From an uncultured Bacteroides sp. (GTDB taxonomy: Bacteria; Bacteroidota; Bacteroidia; Bacteroidales; Bacteroidaceae): 64,000 bases of DNA. Where the stretch lies: contig NZ_OY782854.1 in assembly GCF_963678425.1 (NCBI RefSeq), forward strand, positions 248,001 to 312,000, written 5' to 3'. The notes under the pieces were generated by a model that saw only the letters and a list, made by a program, of their open reading frames with translations, did not search any database and was not told the DNA's origin. How positions within the stretch are numbered: the stretch's first letter is position 1; every line of letters begins with the position of its first letter. A program made the position numbers and the translations under genes. Shown in pieces: positions 16,790-25,660 of this stretch.

Positions 16790-17158
16790 ATGCAAGGAAT
16801 TTATTCTATTTTACTTTTAGTTGTATCGAATGTTTTTATGACATTTGCTTGGTATGGCCATTTAAAATTGCAGGAAGATAAGATCATTAGTAATTGGCCT
16901 TTATATGGTGTAGTATTGTTTTCATGGAGTATTGCTTTGGCAGAATATATGTGTCAGGTTCCGGCTAATCGTCTGGGGTTTGCAGGAAATGGCGGTCCTT
17001 TTACCTTGATGCAGTTAAAGGTTATTCAGGAGGTGATTACTCTTGTTATTTTTACGGTGTTTTCTACAATGATGTTTAATGGTGAAACATTGCATTGGAA
17101 TCATATAGCTGCAGGAGCATGTTTGGTCTTAGCTGTTTATTTTGTTTTTATGAAGTAA
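16790..17158 (+). CDS. DUF486 small membrane transporter-like protein
   Basis: 122 residues, four predicted membrane helices, with the family pattern NVFMTFAWYGHLK and EYMCQVPANRLGF. DUF486 proteins resemble half of a drug/metabolite transporter and probably work as dimers. The transported compound is unknown. Confidence 0.88.
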   Translation: MQGIYSILLLVVSNVFMTFAWYGHLKLQEDKIISNWPLYGVVLFSWSIALAEYMCQVPANRLGFAGNGGPFTLMQLKVIQEVITLVIFTVFSTMMFNGETLHWNHIAAGACLVLAVYFVFMK

Positions 17159-17650
17159 TGTGATCTTGATTGGTTGTTATGGTATTTGAATTCTAACTCC
17201 CGGTAAAAAGCATTAAGAGTATAGAAACTCTTCAATCCATTCCTCAATAAATAGAATCCATAAACCAATAGTTCGCATATTATTCCTCAATAATTTAAAG
17301 AAATACAGGACTGGTTTTTCAAAAACGTAACCGGATGTTGCTCAATATCCGGTTACGTTTTTTTTATAGGTCTAAAAAGTTTCGCTCGCATAAGGCATAT
17401 AGAAACAGAAATAACAATATGTTAATAAATGTGTATTTAACTCGGGAGGAAGATGATTTTAAGGGCTTAAAATGTAGTTAAACATGATTTTAGAGGATAA
17501 CAATTGTTGATAATCAATTATATAACACATTTTAACTCAAAATGGAGAGTAAAGACAAGAAAATCCCGCCTTGTTTTCTGTCCCACTATTTTATTTTTAG
17601 AAATAAACAATTGATTATCAGCCGCGGGCAATTTTATATCACCCCCTTAG
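17159..17650. other. Intergenic region left of the IS30 copy
   Basis: No gene is visible in these 492 bp. The stretch contains one strong terminator (listed separately) and otherwise AT-rich DNA. Confidence 0.5.
17323..17366 (+). terminator. Strong rightward terminator
   Basis: Perfect 14-bp arms AAACGTAACCGGAT / ATCCGGTTACGTTT followed by a run of T. It lies 165 bp past the DUF486 stop and ends the ttcA-DUF486 transcript. Confidence 0.85.
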
Positions 17651-18792
17651 AAAGCCGAATTCAAGTTATAAACGCAACTCTCTCCTATGTTTTTTTAATG
17701 TATTAATAAACTCCATTGGGGTATAATATCCCAACCTTTTTCTCGGTCTTGAATTAATTAAATTTTCTACTATTTCTACCTGTTTTTCAGTTACTTCACT
17801 AAAGTCTGTCCCCTTAGGAAAGTATTGCCTGACTAATCCATTTATATTTTCATTTGCTCCTCTTTCCCAAGAATGATAGGGTTTGGCAAAATAGAAATTA
17901 ATTCTCAATTTTGTTTCTATTTTTTTATGAAAAGCAAACTCAAACCCATTATCCGAGGTTATAGTGAAGATTTTCCCTTTAAATGATGTTAAACATTTAA
18001 TAGCCGTATCTGCCATTGATTTTGGATCACGCCCCTTAAGTTTGCGTATCCATAAGCGTCCGGTAAGCCTATCATTAATGGTCATTAGTGCACTCTTTTT
18101 ATTCTTTCCAATTATAGAATCTATTTCAAAATCACCAAACCTTTTGCGTTCCTCTACAATGGCAGGTCTTTGATCAATAGTTCTGCGATTTTTAAGTATC
18201 CCTCTACTATTATATTCAGAGCCGCGTTTTTTGTTTTTTCGCCCTCTTCGGCGCAAATATTTATAAAGGCGTCCTTTCTGACGTTTATCTTTCCAGATCC
18301 ATTGATAAAGTATTTCATGAGAAACCATGGGAATCGACTGTAATTTGCACCGACCTGATATCTGTTCCGGACTATAATTAAATTCTATTAGCAGATCCTT
18401 TGCAAGAGCCTTCATTTCTTGGGTAAAGACTACTTTCCCAGGGCGACATTTCTTTCTTAAGTCAGCTTTCTTTTGAGCTTCACGGGGCATGTACTGATGC
18501 CAGGAGCCATAAGAATTACGAATGATTTCACGGCCTATGGTACTTTTATGAACCTTTACAAGAGAGGCTATCTCACTTTTACTTTTTCCACTGTGAAGAT
18601 ATGCAGAAATTTCATATCTTTGTTCTTGGGTTAAATGTTTCATCTTGTAACTGATTTTGTAGGAGATTGAGGGAACAAGATAATTATTTTATCCCATCAG
18701 AGAAAGGGGGGAAGAAAAACATTTTCCCCTTCTCTGAAAAAATATTCAATCTAAAATTCCATCAGTTGCATTTAACACTTGAATTTAGGAAA
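17651..18792 (-). mobile_element. IS30-family insertion sequence, copy 1
   Basis: The 1142 bp shared with copy 2 (43366-44507) define the element. Its ends form imperfect terminal repeats: GCCGAATTCAAGTTATAAAC on the left, and CCTAAATTCAAGTGTTAAAT read inward from the right. AAA flanks both ends of both copies, so either the target duplication is AAA or the As belong to the element. The two copies have the same orientation. Confidence 0.9.
17666..18643 (-). CDS. IS30 family transposase (copy 1)
   Basis: 325 residues, full-length and apparently active. The N-terminal HTH region has LTQEQRYEISAYL and KSKSEIASLVKVHKSTIGRE. The DDE catalytic triad is visible: Asp in FGDFEIDSIIG (about 173), Asp in ITSDNGFEF (about 229), Glu in HSWERGANENINGL (about 261). 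The C-terminal INSRPRKRLGY is typical of IS30. The translation is identical to the one at 43381-44358. Confidence 0.96.
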   Translation of the reverse strand: MKHLTQEQRYEISAYLHSGKSKSEIASLVKVHKSTIGREIIRNSYGSWHQYMPREAQKKADLRKKCRPGKVVFTQEMKALAKDLLIEFNYSPEQISGRCKLQSIPMVSHEILYQWIWKDKRQKGRLYKYLRRRGRKNKKRGSEYNSRGILKNRRTIDQRPAIVEERKRFGDFEIDSIIGKNKKSALMTINDRLTGRLWIRKLKGRDPKSMADTAIKCLTSFKGKIFTITSDNGFEFAFHKKIETKLRINFYFAKPYHSWERGANENINGLVRQYFPKGTDFSEVTEKQVEIVENLINSRPRKRLGYYTPMEFINTLKKHRRELRL

Positions 18793-18834
18793 ACAAAAAA
18801 AATAGCATAGTTGCCCGCACACTTAAATTCTCAA

Positions 18835-18870
18835 TAAAAAAGGCCGGACTTTTGTTAAAGCCCAGCCTCT
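18835..18870 (-). terminator. Terminator after the gltA fusion gene
   Basis: Leftward hairpin with arms GGCTGGGCTTT and AAAGTCCGGCC (two mismatches), followed by T6 (As at 18836-18841 on the plus strand). It lies about 30 bp past the gltA stop. Confidence 0.7.
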
Positions 18871-18895
18871 TTGAATTTATAGAATGAACTATTTT

Positions 18896-21199
18896 TTATG
18901 CGATTGATTTGCTTCTTAGTTTCTTATCCATTGCAGCAGCTGCCTTACGGCCATCACCCATTGCAAGGATTACGGTTGCTCCGCCTCGTACAATATCTCC
19001 ACCGGCAAAGATGGTTGGTATAGACGACTGCATATCCTCATTTACATTAATGGTTCCTTTTCTTCCTACTTCCAGACCTTTGATTGAACTAGGTACAATT
19101 GGGTTTGGAGATACACCTACGCTGACAATTGCCAGGTCGATGTCGATTGTTTCGGTAGCACCTGGTATGGCAACCGGGCTGCGGCGTCCGGATGCATCTG
19201 GTTCGCCTAGTTCCATCTTTTGCAAGATAACCTGTTTTACAAATCCACGTTCATCAGCAATGTATTCAATCGGATTATGCAAAGTAAGGAATTCGATTCC
19301 TTCTTCTTTGGCATGTTTCACTTCTTCAAGACGTGCTGGCATTTCTTCTTCAGAACGACGGTAAATAATCATGGCGCGTTCTGCTCCTAAACGTTTGGCA
19401 GTACGAACTGAGTCCATGGCTGTGTTGCCACCACCGATAACAGCGACATTCTTTCCAAATGCAACTGGGGTATCTGATTCGGGATTGGCTGCATCCATAA
19501 GGTTCACGCGAGTAAGATATTCATTGGATGAAAGGATGTTGAGTGAGTTTTCTCCCGGGATATTCATGAAGTTAGGAAGGCCCGCGCCGGAAGCAACATA
19601 GAATGCTTTGAACCCTTCTTTCTCTAATAGTTCTACAGATATCGTTTTTCCAACGATACAGTCTTTTATGAAAGTAACACCCATCTTTTCCAGGTTGTTG
19701 ATTTCTACATCGACAATATTGTTTGGCAGACGGAATTCAGGAATACCATACTTAAGTACTCCACCGATTTCGTGTAATGCTTCGAAAACAGTTACGTCAT
19801 ATCCGTATTTTGCCATATCACCGGCAAAAGAAAGTCCGGAAGGTCCTGACCCAATTACAGCTACTTTGATTCCGTTGCTTTCGTCAAGATCGGGAACGGA
19901 GATTTGTCCGCTTTCTCTTTCGTAATCGGCAGCAAAGCGTTCAAGGTGTCCGATAGCAACGGCTTCTTTGCTCATTTTTTGTACATAGAAACATTGTGAT
20001 TCGCACTGCTTCTCCTGAGGACAAACACGACCGCATACAGCAGGAAGTGCACTCGTCTCTTTCAATGTTTTAGCTGCTTCGAGAACTTCACCGCGTTCGA
20101 TGTTCTTAACGAACTTAGGAATATTGATTTCCACCGGGCAACCTGTCATGCAAGTAGGGTGAGCACAATCCAGACAGCGTTTTGCTTCCTGCATTGCTTG
20201 TTCCAGTGTTAATCCCTGGTTTACCTCTTCGCGGTTATGTGAACGATATTCCGCATCGAGTTCATTCATGTGGACGCGTGGAATATCGGTACGTTCTTTT
20301 GCTTTCATGCTTTTACGCAATTCTTCGCGCCAAGGAGCGGTGCGATCTTCTGCATGCTGGCTTTTGGTAATTTCACATTTCGGTGAACCAAGCTTTTTGA
20401 TTTCTTCTTTTTCAGCTTCTTTGAACGCTCCCATACGTTTGATCATACCGTCAAAGTCCACTTGGTGAGCATCGAACTCAGGGCCATCTACGCAAACAAA
20501 CTTGGTTTTTCCTCCTACAGTGACACGGCATGCTCCACACATACCTGTTCCGTCTACCATAATGGTGTTCAGAGAAGCCTCTGTTGGAATCTCGTATTTC
20601 TTAGTTAACAAAGAAACAAACTTCATCATGATTGCCGGTCCGATAGTGAAGCACTTGTTCACTTTTTCGCGAAGAATAACTTCTTCCACACCGTTTGTTA
20701 CCAACCCTTTTTTGCCATAAGAGCCGTCGTCGGTCATGATGATTACTTCGTCAGAGCTTTCGCGCATTTCTTTCTCCAGAATGATAAGCTCCTTTGTTCG
20801 TCCGGCCAAAACAGTGATAACCTTGTTTCCAGCAGCTTTCAGCGACTGAACGATTGGGAGTAGCGGAGCGATACCTACACCACCACCGGCGCAAATTACA
20901 GTCCCGAAGTTTTCAATGTGGGTTGCTTGTCCCAATGGACCTACCACATCGGTAATATAATCGCCAATTTCGAGGTTACATAGTTTGGTGGAAGAAAGTC
21001 CTACTTCCTGGACTACAAGGGTGATTGTTCCTTTTTTAAGATCGGCACCTGCAATGGTTAGTGGCATACGTTCACCTTTTTCTCCCACACGGACAATAAC
21101 GAAATGTCCGGCTTTACGGGAACGGGCAATCATCGGAGCCTCAATTTCCAGCTTAAAAACTTTCTCTGAGAAATGTTCTTTGTTTATTATTTTATTCAT
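18896..21199 (-). CDS. gltA: Fused ferredoxin-NADP reductase/NADPH-dependent glutamate synthase-like protein
   Basis: 767 residues joining two proteins. Residues 1 to about 285 are a PyrK/NfnA-like reductase: FAD and NAD domains with VICAGGGVGIAPLLPIVQSL, then a cysteine cluster GTGMCGACRVTVGGKTKFVC. Residues about 320-767 are GltD/NfnB-like: the paired cysteine motifs CLDCAHPTCMTGCPVEI and CGRVCPQEKQCESQC, FAD GSGPSGLSFAGDMA, NADP GGGNTAMDS, and GGDIVRGGATVILAMGDGRK. In other bacteria these are separate NfnA/NfnB or SudA/SudB subunits. The fused form moves electrons between NAD(P)H and ferredoxin; whether it makes glutamate is uncertain. Confidence 0.88.
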   Translation of the reverse strand: MNKIINKEHFSEKVFKLEIEAPMIARSRKAGHFVIVRVGEKGERMPLTIAGADLKKGTITLVVQEVGLSSTKLCNLEIGDYITDVVGPLGQATHIENFGTVICAGGGVGIAPLLPIVQSLKAAGNKVITVLAGRTKELIILEKEMRESSDEVIIMTDDGSYGKKGLVTNGVEEVILREKVNKCFTIGPAIMMKFVSLLTKKYEIPTEASLNTIMVDGTGMCGACRVTVGGKTKFVCVDGPEFDAHQVDFDGMIKRMGAFKEAEKEEIKKLGSPKCEITKSQHAEDRTAPWREELRKSMKAKERTDIPRVHMNELDAEYRSHNREEVNQGLTLEQAMQEAKRCLDCAHPTCMTGCPVEINIPKFVKNIERGEVLEAAKTLKETSALPAVCGRVCPQEKQCESQCFYVQKMSKEAVAIGHLERFAADYERESGQISVPDLDESNGIKVAVIGSGPSGLSFAGDMAKYGYDVTVFEALHEIGGVLKYGIPEFRLPNNIVDVEINNLEKMGVTFIKDCIVGKTISVELLEKEGFKAFYVASGAGLPNFMNIPGENSLNILSSNEYLTRVNLMDAANPESDTPVAFGKNVAVIGGGNTAMDSVRTAKRLGAERAMIIYRRSEEEMPARLEEVKHAKEEGIEFLTLHNPIEYIADERGFVKQVILQKMELGEPDASGRRSPVAIPGATETIDIDLAIVSVGVSPNPIVPSSIKGLEVGRKGTINVNEDMQSSIPTIFAGGDIVRGGATVILAMGDGRKAAAAMDKKLRSKSIA

Positions 21200-21255
21200 A
21201 AAAATAAGAATGTGATATTTATATTAGATTTATAACTACGGAATGTCACTATTGG

Positions 21256-21263
21256 CAAAGGTA
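21256..21263 (-). promoter_or_regulatory. -7 element TACCTTTG for gltA
   Basis: Minus-strand TACCTTTG matches TAnnTTTG, 57 bp before the gltA start. Confidence 0.55.
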
Positions 21264-21306
21264 ATCTTATTGTTTTTTATATCAAAACGATGGAGGTGAA
21301 AAAAGG

Positions 21307-21343
21307 AGAGCGTTTCACTACACTTAACATAGTAAAACGCTCT
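21307..21343 (-). terminator. Terminator after serS
   Basis: Arms AGAGCGTTT / AAACGCTCT with further pairing inside; a T-rich run follows leftward. It lies 34 bp past the serS stop. Confidence 0.8.
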
Positions 21344-21376
21344 TGTTTTCTTTATAAAAATCCCTGTTAGGGGTAT

Positions 21377-22651
21377 TTAGTCGATAATATCAAATCCGGT
21401 GTAAGGAACCAATGCCTTTGGTATACGAATACCTTCAGGAGTTTGGTTGTTTTCAAGCAATGCGGCAACGATACGTGGTAAAGCCAGTGCGCTACCATTC
21501 AGTGTGTGGCAAAGTTCTGTCTTCTTATCACCTGTTCGGTAGCGGCATTTCAAGCGATTGGCCTGGTAAGATTCAAAGTTAGAAACTGAACTAACCTCTA
21601 ACCAACGTTGTTGTGCTGCAGAAAATACTTCAAAATCGAATGTGATGGCAGAAGTGAAACTCATATCGCCTCCGCAAAGGCGAAGGATGCGGTAGGGAAG
21701 TTCCAGTTTGTTAACCAATCCTTCTACGTGAGCAATCATTTCCTTCAGTGAATCATAAGAGTGTTCCGGTTTGTCAATGCGAACAATCTCCACTTTGTTG
21801 AACTGGTGCAGACGATTCAGTCCGCGTACATCCTTGCCATAAGAACCGGCTTCACGACGGAAACAAGCAGAGTATGCGCAATTCTTAATAGGCAGTTCGT
21901 TGTCTGTAAGGATTACATCTCTGTATATGTTAGTTACAGGAACTTCTGCTGTAGGAATAAGATACAAATCATCCTGGTTGTCGTGATACATCTGTCCTTC
22001 TTTGTCGGGTAATTGTCCTGTTCCGTAACCGGAAGCCGCATTTACCATATAAGGAGGTTCAATTTCCAGGTAACCTGCATTACGGGCTTCGTCGAGGAAG
22101 AAGTTAATCAATGCTCTTTGCAGACGAGCACCTTTTCCTTTATATACAGGGAAACCGGCACCTGTGATTTTTACTCCAAGCTCAAAGTCGATAAGATCGT
22201 ATTTCTTGCAAAGATCCCAGTGAGGAACTGCATCTGCAGCAAGTTCGGGATTTACTCCACCCATTTTTTCTACTTTGTTATCGTCGGCACCATAGCCTTC
22301 AGGAACAGAAGAGTGGGGAAGATTAGGAATTGTGCAAAGAAGAGTCTGAAGATCAGTAGAAGCATTGTTCATTGCTGTTTCCAAAGCTTTGTTTCCCTCT
22401 TTGATCTCGCTTACTTTGGCGCGTGCCGATTCCGCTTCTTCTTTATTTCCTTCTTTCATCAGTTTTCCGATGGATTTTGAAATAGCGTTAACTTCGGCAA
22501 GATTCTTGTCCAGTTCATTTTGTGCGGCACGTCTTTTCTTGTCTAACTCCAGCACTTTGTCAATGGCTTCCTGTGCGCCTTTAAAGTGTTTCTTTTCCAG
22601 ACCACGAAGTACCTCGTCCGTCTTTTCTGTAATAACTTTAAGTGTAAGCAT
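21377..22651 (-). CDS. serS: Seryl-tRNA synthetase
   Basis: 424 residues. The N-terminal part (about 25-105) is the long antiparallel coiled coil that grips tRNA-Ser. The class II core has PTAEVPVTNIYRD (motif 1 region), RREAGSYGKDVRGLNRLHQF (motif 2) and LNGSALALPRIVAALLENNQ (motif 3). It charges tRNA-Ser with serine using ATP. It is single-gene transcribed, with its own promoter and terminator. Confidence 0.98.
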   Translation of the reverse strand: MLTLKVITEKTDEVLRGLEKKHFKGAQEAIDKVLELDKKRRAAQNELDKNLAEVNAISKSIGKLMKEGNKEEAESARAKVSEIKEGNKALETAMNNASTDLQTLLCTIPNLPHSSVPEGYGADDNKVEKMGGVNPELAADAVPHWDLCKKYDLIDFELGVKITGAGFPVYKGKGARLQRALINFFLDEARNAGYLEIEPPYMVNAASGYGTGQLPDKEGQMYHDNQDDLYLIPTAEVPVTNIYRDVILTDNELPIKNCAYSACFRREAGSYGKDVRGLNRLHQFNKVEIVRIDKPEHSYDSLKEMIAHVEGLVNKLELPYRILRLCGGDMSFTSAITFDFEVFSAAQQRWLEVSSVSNFESYQANRLKCRYRTGDKKTELCHTLNGSALALPRIVAALLENNQTPEGIRIPKALVPYTGFDIID

Positions 22652-22689
22652 ATCTTATACTGTTTTATTGTTTTTTTTGTTAAGAGCCA

Positions 22690-22697
22690 CAAAGATA
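22690..22697 (-). promoter_or_regulatory. -7 element TATCTTTG for serS
   Basis: Minus-strand TATCTTTG fits TAnnTTTG and lies about 40 bp before the serS ATG. Confidence 0.6.
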
Positions 22698-22752
22698 AAT
22701 AAAAATCAGATAAGATGATATTTATAATCTTTCTAATCCTTTAAATAATAAA

Positions 22753-22789
22753 AAAAGTTCCCGTAACTAATTTAGTTACGGGAACTTTT
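22753..22789 (-). terminator. Terminator after rplU-rpmA
   Basis: Near-perfect long inverted repeat AAAAGTTCCCGTAACTA / TAGTTACGGGAACTTTT, with A and T runs on both sides, 26 bp past rpmA. Confidence 0.88.
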
Positions 22790-22814
22790 ATATCATTAAA
22801 ACAAATCTCTTTGT

Positions 22815-23084
22815 TTATGCTTGGGCTGTTTCAGCAGGAATGATAGAAACGTATGAACGATCTTCTCTTCCTTTCTTGAAAGTTACAACACCATCTACTA
22901 ATGCGTAAAGAGTGTGGTCTTTACCCATACCCATGTTTAAACCTGGGTGATGTTCTGTACCTCTTTGACGAATGATAATGTTACCGGCTTTGCAGTTTTC
23001 TCCACCGAATATCTTTACGCCTAATCTTTTGCTATGTGATTCGCGGCCGTTCTTAGAACTACCGACACCTTTTTTGTGTGCCAT
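22815..23084 (-). CDS. rpmA: 50S ribosomal protein L27
   Basis: 89 residues beginning MAHKKGVGSSKNGRESHSKR with GNIIIRQRGTEHHPGLNMGM, the diagnostic L27 core. No N-terminal extension requiring proteolytic removal is present. It follows rplU by 22 bp in the usual rplU-rpmA pair. Confidence 0.98.
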   Translation of the reverse strand: MAHKKGVGSSKNGRESHSKRLGVKIFGGENCKAGNIIIRQRGTEHHPGLNMGMGKDHTLYALVDGVVTFKKGREDRSYVSIIPAETAQA

Positions 23085-23106
23085 TTCTTCTTAAAATTTA
23101 ATTTGA

Positions 23107-23424
23107 TTAAGCTACTACTTCCTTAATGTTTAACTCTGTAAATTGTTGACGGTGACCGTTACGTTTTCTGTAACCTTTTCTTCTCTTCTTGTGGAATACG
23201 ATTACTTTATCTCCTTTTACAAGGTGAGAAATTACTTCGCATACTACTTTTGCACCTTCTACTGTTGGGGCTCCTACAGTCACTGCACCATCTTTGTCTA
23301 CTAACAATACTTTGTCAAATTCGACAGTCGCTCCGTTTTCTGCGTCTTGTATGTGGTGAACATACATTCTTTTTCCGGCTTCAGCTTTGAACTGTTGTCC
23401 GTTGATCTCTACAATTACGTACAT
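23107..23424 (-). CDS. rplU: 50S ribosomal protein L21
   Basis: 105 residues, MYVIVEINGQQFKAEAGKRM at the N-terminus and HKKRRKGYRKRNGHRQQF near the C-terminus, both standard for L21, which binds 23S rRNA. First gene of the rplU-rpmA operon. Confidence 0.98.
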   Translation of the reverse strand: MYVIVEINGQQFKAEAGKRMYVHHIQDAENGATVEFDKVLLVDKDGAVTVGAPTVEGAKVVCEVISHLVKGDKVIVFHKKRRKGYRKRNGHRQQFTELNIKEVVA

Positions 23425-23524
23425 CTGTTATATTTTGTTATACAGGTTCTCTCCGGAAGGTGGATCTTAATTCACTTAACACCACTTATTTACCTTAACG
23501 CGGAATAATCAGGGCACAAAATTA
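23425..23524 (-). promoter_or_regulatory. rplU promoter and untranslated leader
   Basis: Minus-strand TAATTTTG at 23517-23524 fits the -7 consensus, so the leader would be about 85 nt. It includes GTGG/CCAC pairing (around 23466-23491) and a pyrimidine-poor stretch before the ATG. A leader this long on a ribosomal protein operon may hold an autoregulatory structure; this is inference. Confidence 0.5.
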
Positions 23525-23617
23525 CTGATTCTATTTTAAATGAACAAATATTTCGAGGAAATTTTAAGCCGACTCTTTTATTTTATCGTTGTTTTTAACA
23601 TCATTGCAAAATTAGCT

Positions 23618-24001
23618 TTATGCTACATTACTTATTGCTTCTATTAGTTTCTTTCCAATTAGTTTGGGATAAGTGGGTGTGATTTCTTTATCAAAGAAAC
23701 TGTAGCCGAATTCCTTTTTAAAGGATCTGATTAGACTCTCCGGGTGTAGATTGTATTTTATGGCTATTTGCTCTATTCTTTCATTTATATTCCACTCTCT
23801 TTTAGCTTCTATCAGGGCGCGTAATCGCAGGTATACGGGTAGTCTCAAGCCTGTAATATCCTTGAACATCAGCTTAAATGACTGGTAAGGACAGTTCATT
23901 TCTTTTGAAATATCAGTAGGTTTGATGCCTTCCTGGATATGCCATTCAATATAAATCAGTGCCTCAATTATAATGTCTTCAGTGGTTGTGTCTCTTTTCA
24001 T
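23618..24001 (-). CDS. AraC-type HTH domain protein
   Basis: 127 residues containing only an AraC/XylS DNA-binding domain with its two helix-turn-helices: GIKPTDISKEMNCPYQSFKL and ERIEQIAIKYNLHPESLIRS followed by FKKEFGYSF. No sensor domain is attached, so it may bind DNA constitutively or answer to a partner. The target is unknown. Confidence 0.78.
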   Translation of the reverse strand: MKRDTTTEDIIIEALIYIEWHIQEGIKPTDISKEMNCPYQSFKLMFKDITGLRLPVYLRLRALIEAKREWNINERIEQIAIKYNLHPESLIRSFKKEFGYSFFDKEITPTYPKLIGKKLIEAISNVA

Positions 24002-24221
24002 CTTGAAGTTAATTATTGTTTTGATGCTGCAAAGTTGTGAATAAAATTTGGTGTCTATTTGTCTATTCTTGCTTTCTGTAGTATTATTATACCAAAGCTT
24101 ATTTTTATAAGACGAAAACAGGTAAACTGAAGGATGAAATTTATATCCCGAATAAAATTAAGTCTCTATTGCTTTCTTATATATTAAAATGAAATACGGG
24201 TCTGTTTTTTCATTTAATATG

Positions 24222-25109
24222 CTACTTTACAGGTTCAACATTAAAACCTTGGTTCCTAAGCAAAGCGATCAATCCTGCTTTTCCGGGAAGATGCATTGCA
24301 CCGACCGCAACAAAAGAGGGTGCTTCTTTCATAATCGCAGGAAGTTTGGCAGCCCAGTCTTTGTTCCTATTGTCAATCATGCCCTCTCTCTCTCCTGGCA
24401 GAGGGTCACAGCTGGTTCCTTCTTTTTCTTCTGATAATTGAGCCAATTTCTCAAGATCAAAAGATAGATAGGCCTTGTTCACTTCTTTAAGCCAATTGAA
24501 CACTTTAGTTGTGTCACTTAATTGGCAAACCAGAACACGTGCCTGACGTTGCAATGATTGAGAATCATAAATTAAATCGCGTTGAAATTCCATCGTTTCA
24601 AGAGCTATGATTTTCTTTCCGTTTTCCTCCCCTTTGGTTTGGAGATAGCTATCCAGTTGTTTTTTAGGATCAAAACCAGGAAGTGTCCTGTCAGAAAGGA
24701 TTCTTATTGCCATAATGCTGATTAATGCGGGCTTTAATTTGGGCGCCTTAGTAAAGTCAATTCCAGCATTAGCTTTAAAAAAAGCTTTTATCATCTCTAA
24801 TTCTTTCTCATTGAAAAGTAACTGCAAAGTAGTATCGTTAGTTATAAACATCTTTTCCTGCATCTTTTTAATGTTCTCAGAAGATTGTGCATCCGTTGTA
24901 TTTAATTCGCCAACAACTTGTGTGGTAGCATCGAAAGCTTCCTTAAATCCTTGTACTTTGTCGAGAATAGAAAGGGGGACAAAGTGATGCGTCCCGAATA
25001 TGTAGGATGGTTTTGTCTGGCCATTACCGGAAACTTTCCATAGGAGTGACTGTGCGTTGACTGTGATTGACAGGAATAAAATGCATGCAATAGCTATTTT
25101 TTTTTTCAT
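24222..25109 (-). CDS. TraB/GumN family protein
   Basis: 295 residues with signal peptide (MKKKIAIACILFLSITVNAQ). The TraB/GumN motifs GTHH (in YIFGTHHFVPLS) and GAMHLPGKAGL are present, together with an intervening Glu-rich region. The family is thought to be metalloprotease-like (Tiki-related); its role in bacteria is unclear. It is the last gene of the DUF5687-ABC-NlpC cluster, 28 bp after NlpC. Confidence 0.82.
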   Translation of the reverse strand: MKKKIAIACILFLSITVNAQSLLWKVSGNGQTKPSYIFGTHHFVPLSILDKVQGFKEAFDATTQVVGELNTTDAQSSENIKKMQEKMFITNDTTLQLLFNEKELEMIKAFFKANAGIDFTKAPKLKPALISIMAIRILSDRTLPGFDPKKQLDSYLQTKGEENGKKIIALETMEFQRDLIYDSQSLQRQARVLVCQLSDTTKVFNWLKEVNKAYLSFDLEKLAQLSEEKEGTSCDPLPGEREGMIDNRNKDWAAKLPAIMKEAPSFVAVGAMHLPGKAGLIALLRNQGFNVEPVK

Positions 25110-25137
25110 AATTGTATCTATTAAGTATGTAATTAGG

Positions 25138-25656
25138 TTATTCCATTATTCGTCCTCCGGTGATCCAGTTGGCTATATAGTAATTCTCTTTCAGGCTACT
25201 GATAATTACTCCTTTACTGGAACTGGCATGAGCGAATTTATTCTCTTTGAGATAGATGCCTACATGGGCTACATTTCCTTTTGACTGTTTGCTGCTGAAA
25301 AATACAAGATCTCCTTCTTTTAAGCGGTTTCTGGAGATAAGGCAACAGTTCTTTTCTAATTCATCAGCAGTACTTCTTTTTAGTTCCTTTTTATATATTT
25401 TCTTGTATACCTGATAGATAAAGCCCGAACAATCGATCCCATGTTCGTCCATTCCTTTCGGCAGATAAGGAACTCCAAACCAGTGGGCTATTTCAAGATA
25501 CAACTGTTTGTTATCTTCCATATTAATATTTATTCCTAATCTGACTGAAGCTTTAGCCAATGCCTGATAGTCAAAAGCCGGGGCTTTGGTACCACAAGAA
25601 CTTAAGTATCCTGTTAATAGTACCAATGTCAGGAGAGGATACAGGTATTTTTTCAT
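25138..25656 (-). CDS. NlpC/P60 cell-wall peptidase lipoprotein
   Basis: 172 residues with a lipobox (LSSCG), so it is an outer- or inner-membrane lipoprotein. The NlpC/P60 catalytic triad is visible: Cys in GIDCSGFIYQVY, His in NVAHVGIYL, and His in KFAHASSSKGV. It likely cleaves peptidoglycan stem peptides. Gaps to both neighbours are short (4 bp to the ABC gene). Confidence 0.92.
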   Translation of the reverse strand: MKKYLYPLLTLVLLTGYLSSCGTKAPAFDYQALAKASVRLGININMEDNKQLYLEIAHWFGVPYLPKGMDEHGIDCSGFIYQVYKKIYKKELKRSTADELEKNCCLISRNRLKEGDLVFFSSKQSKGNVAHVGIYLKENKFAHASSSKGVIISSLKENYYIANWITGGRIME

Positions 25657-25660
25657 CAGA

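Noticed and set aside
18909..20468. Several plus-strand frames opposite the gltA fusion
   Set aside because: They lie wholly over a conserved minus-strand gene and have shadow-like composition (Ser/Pro/Ile runs).
22013..22480. 155-codon plus-strand frame opposite serS
   Set aside because: Antisense to serS with no recognisable motif.
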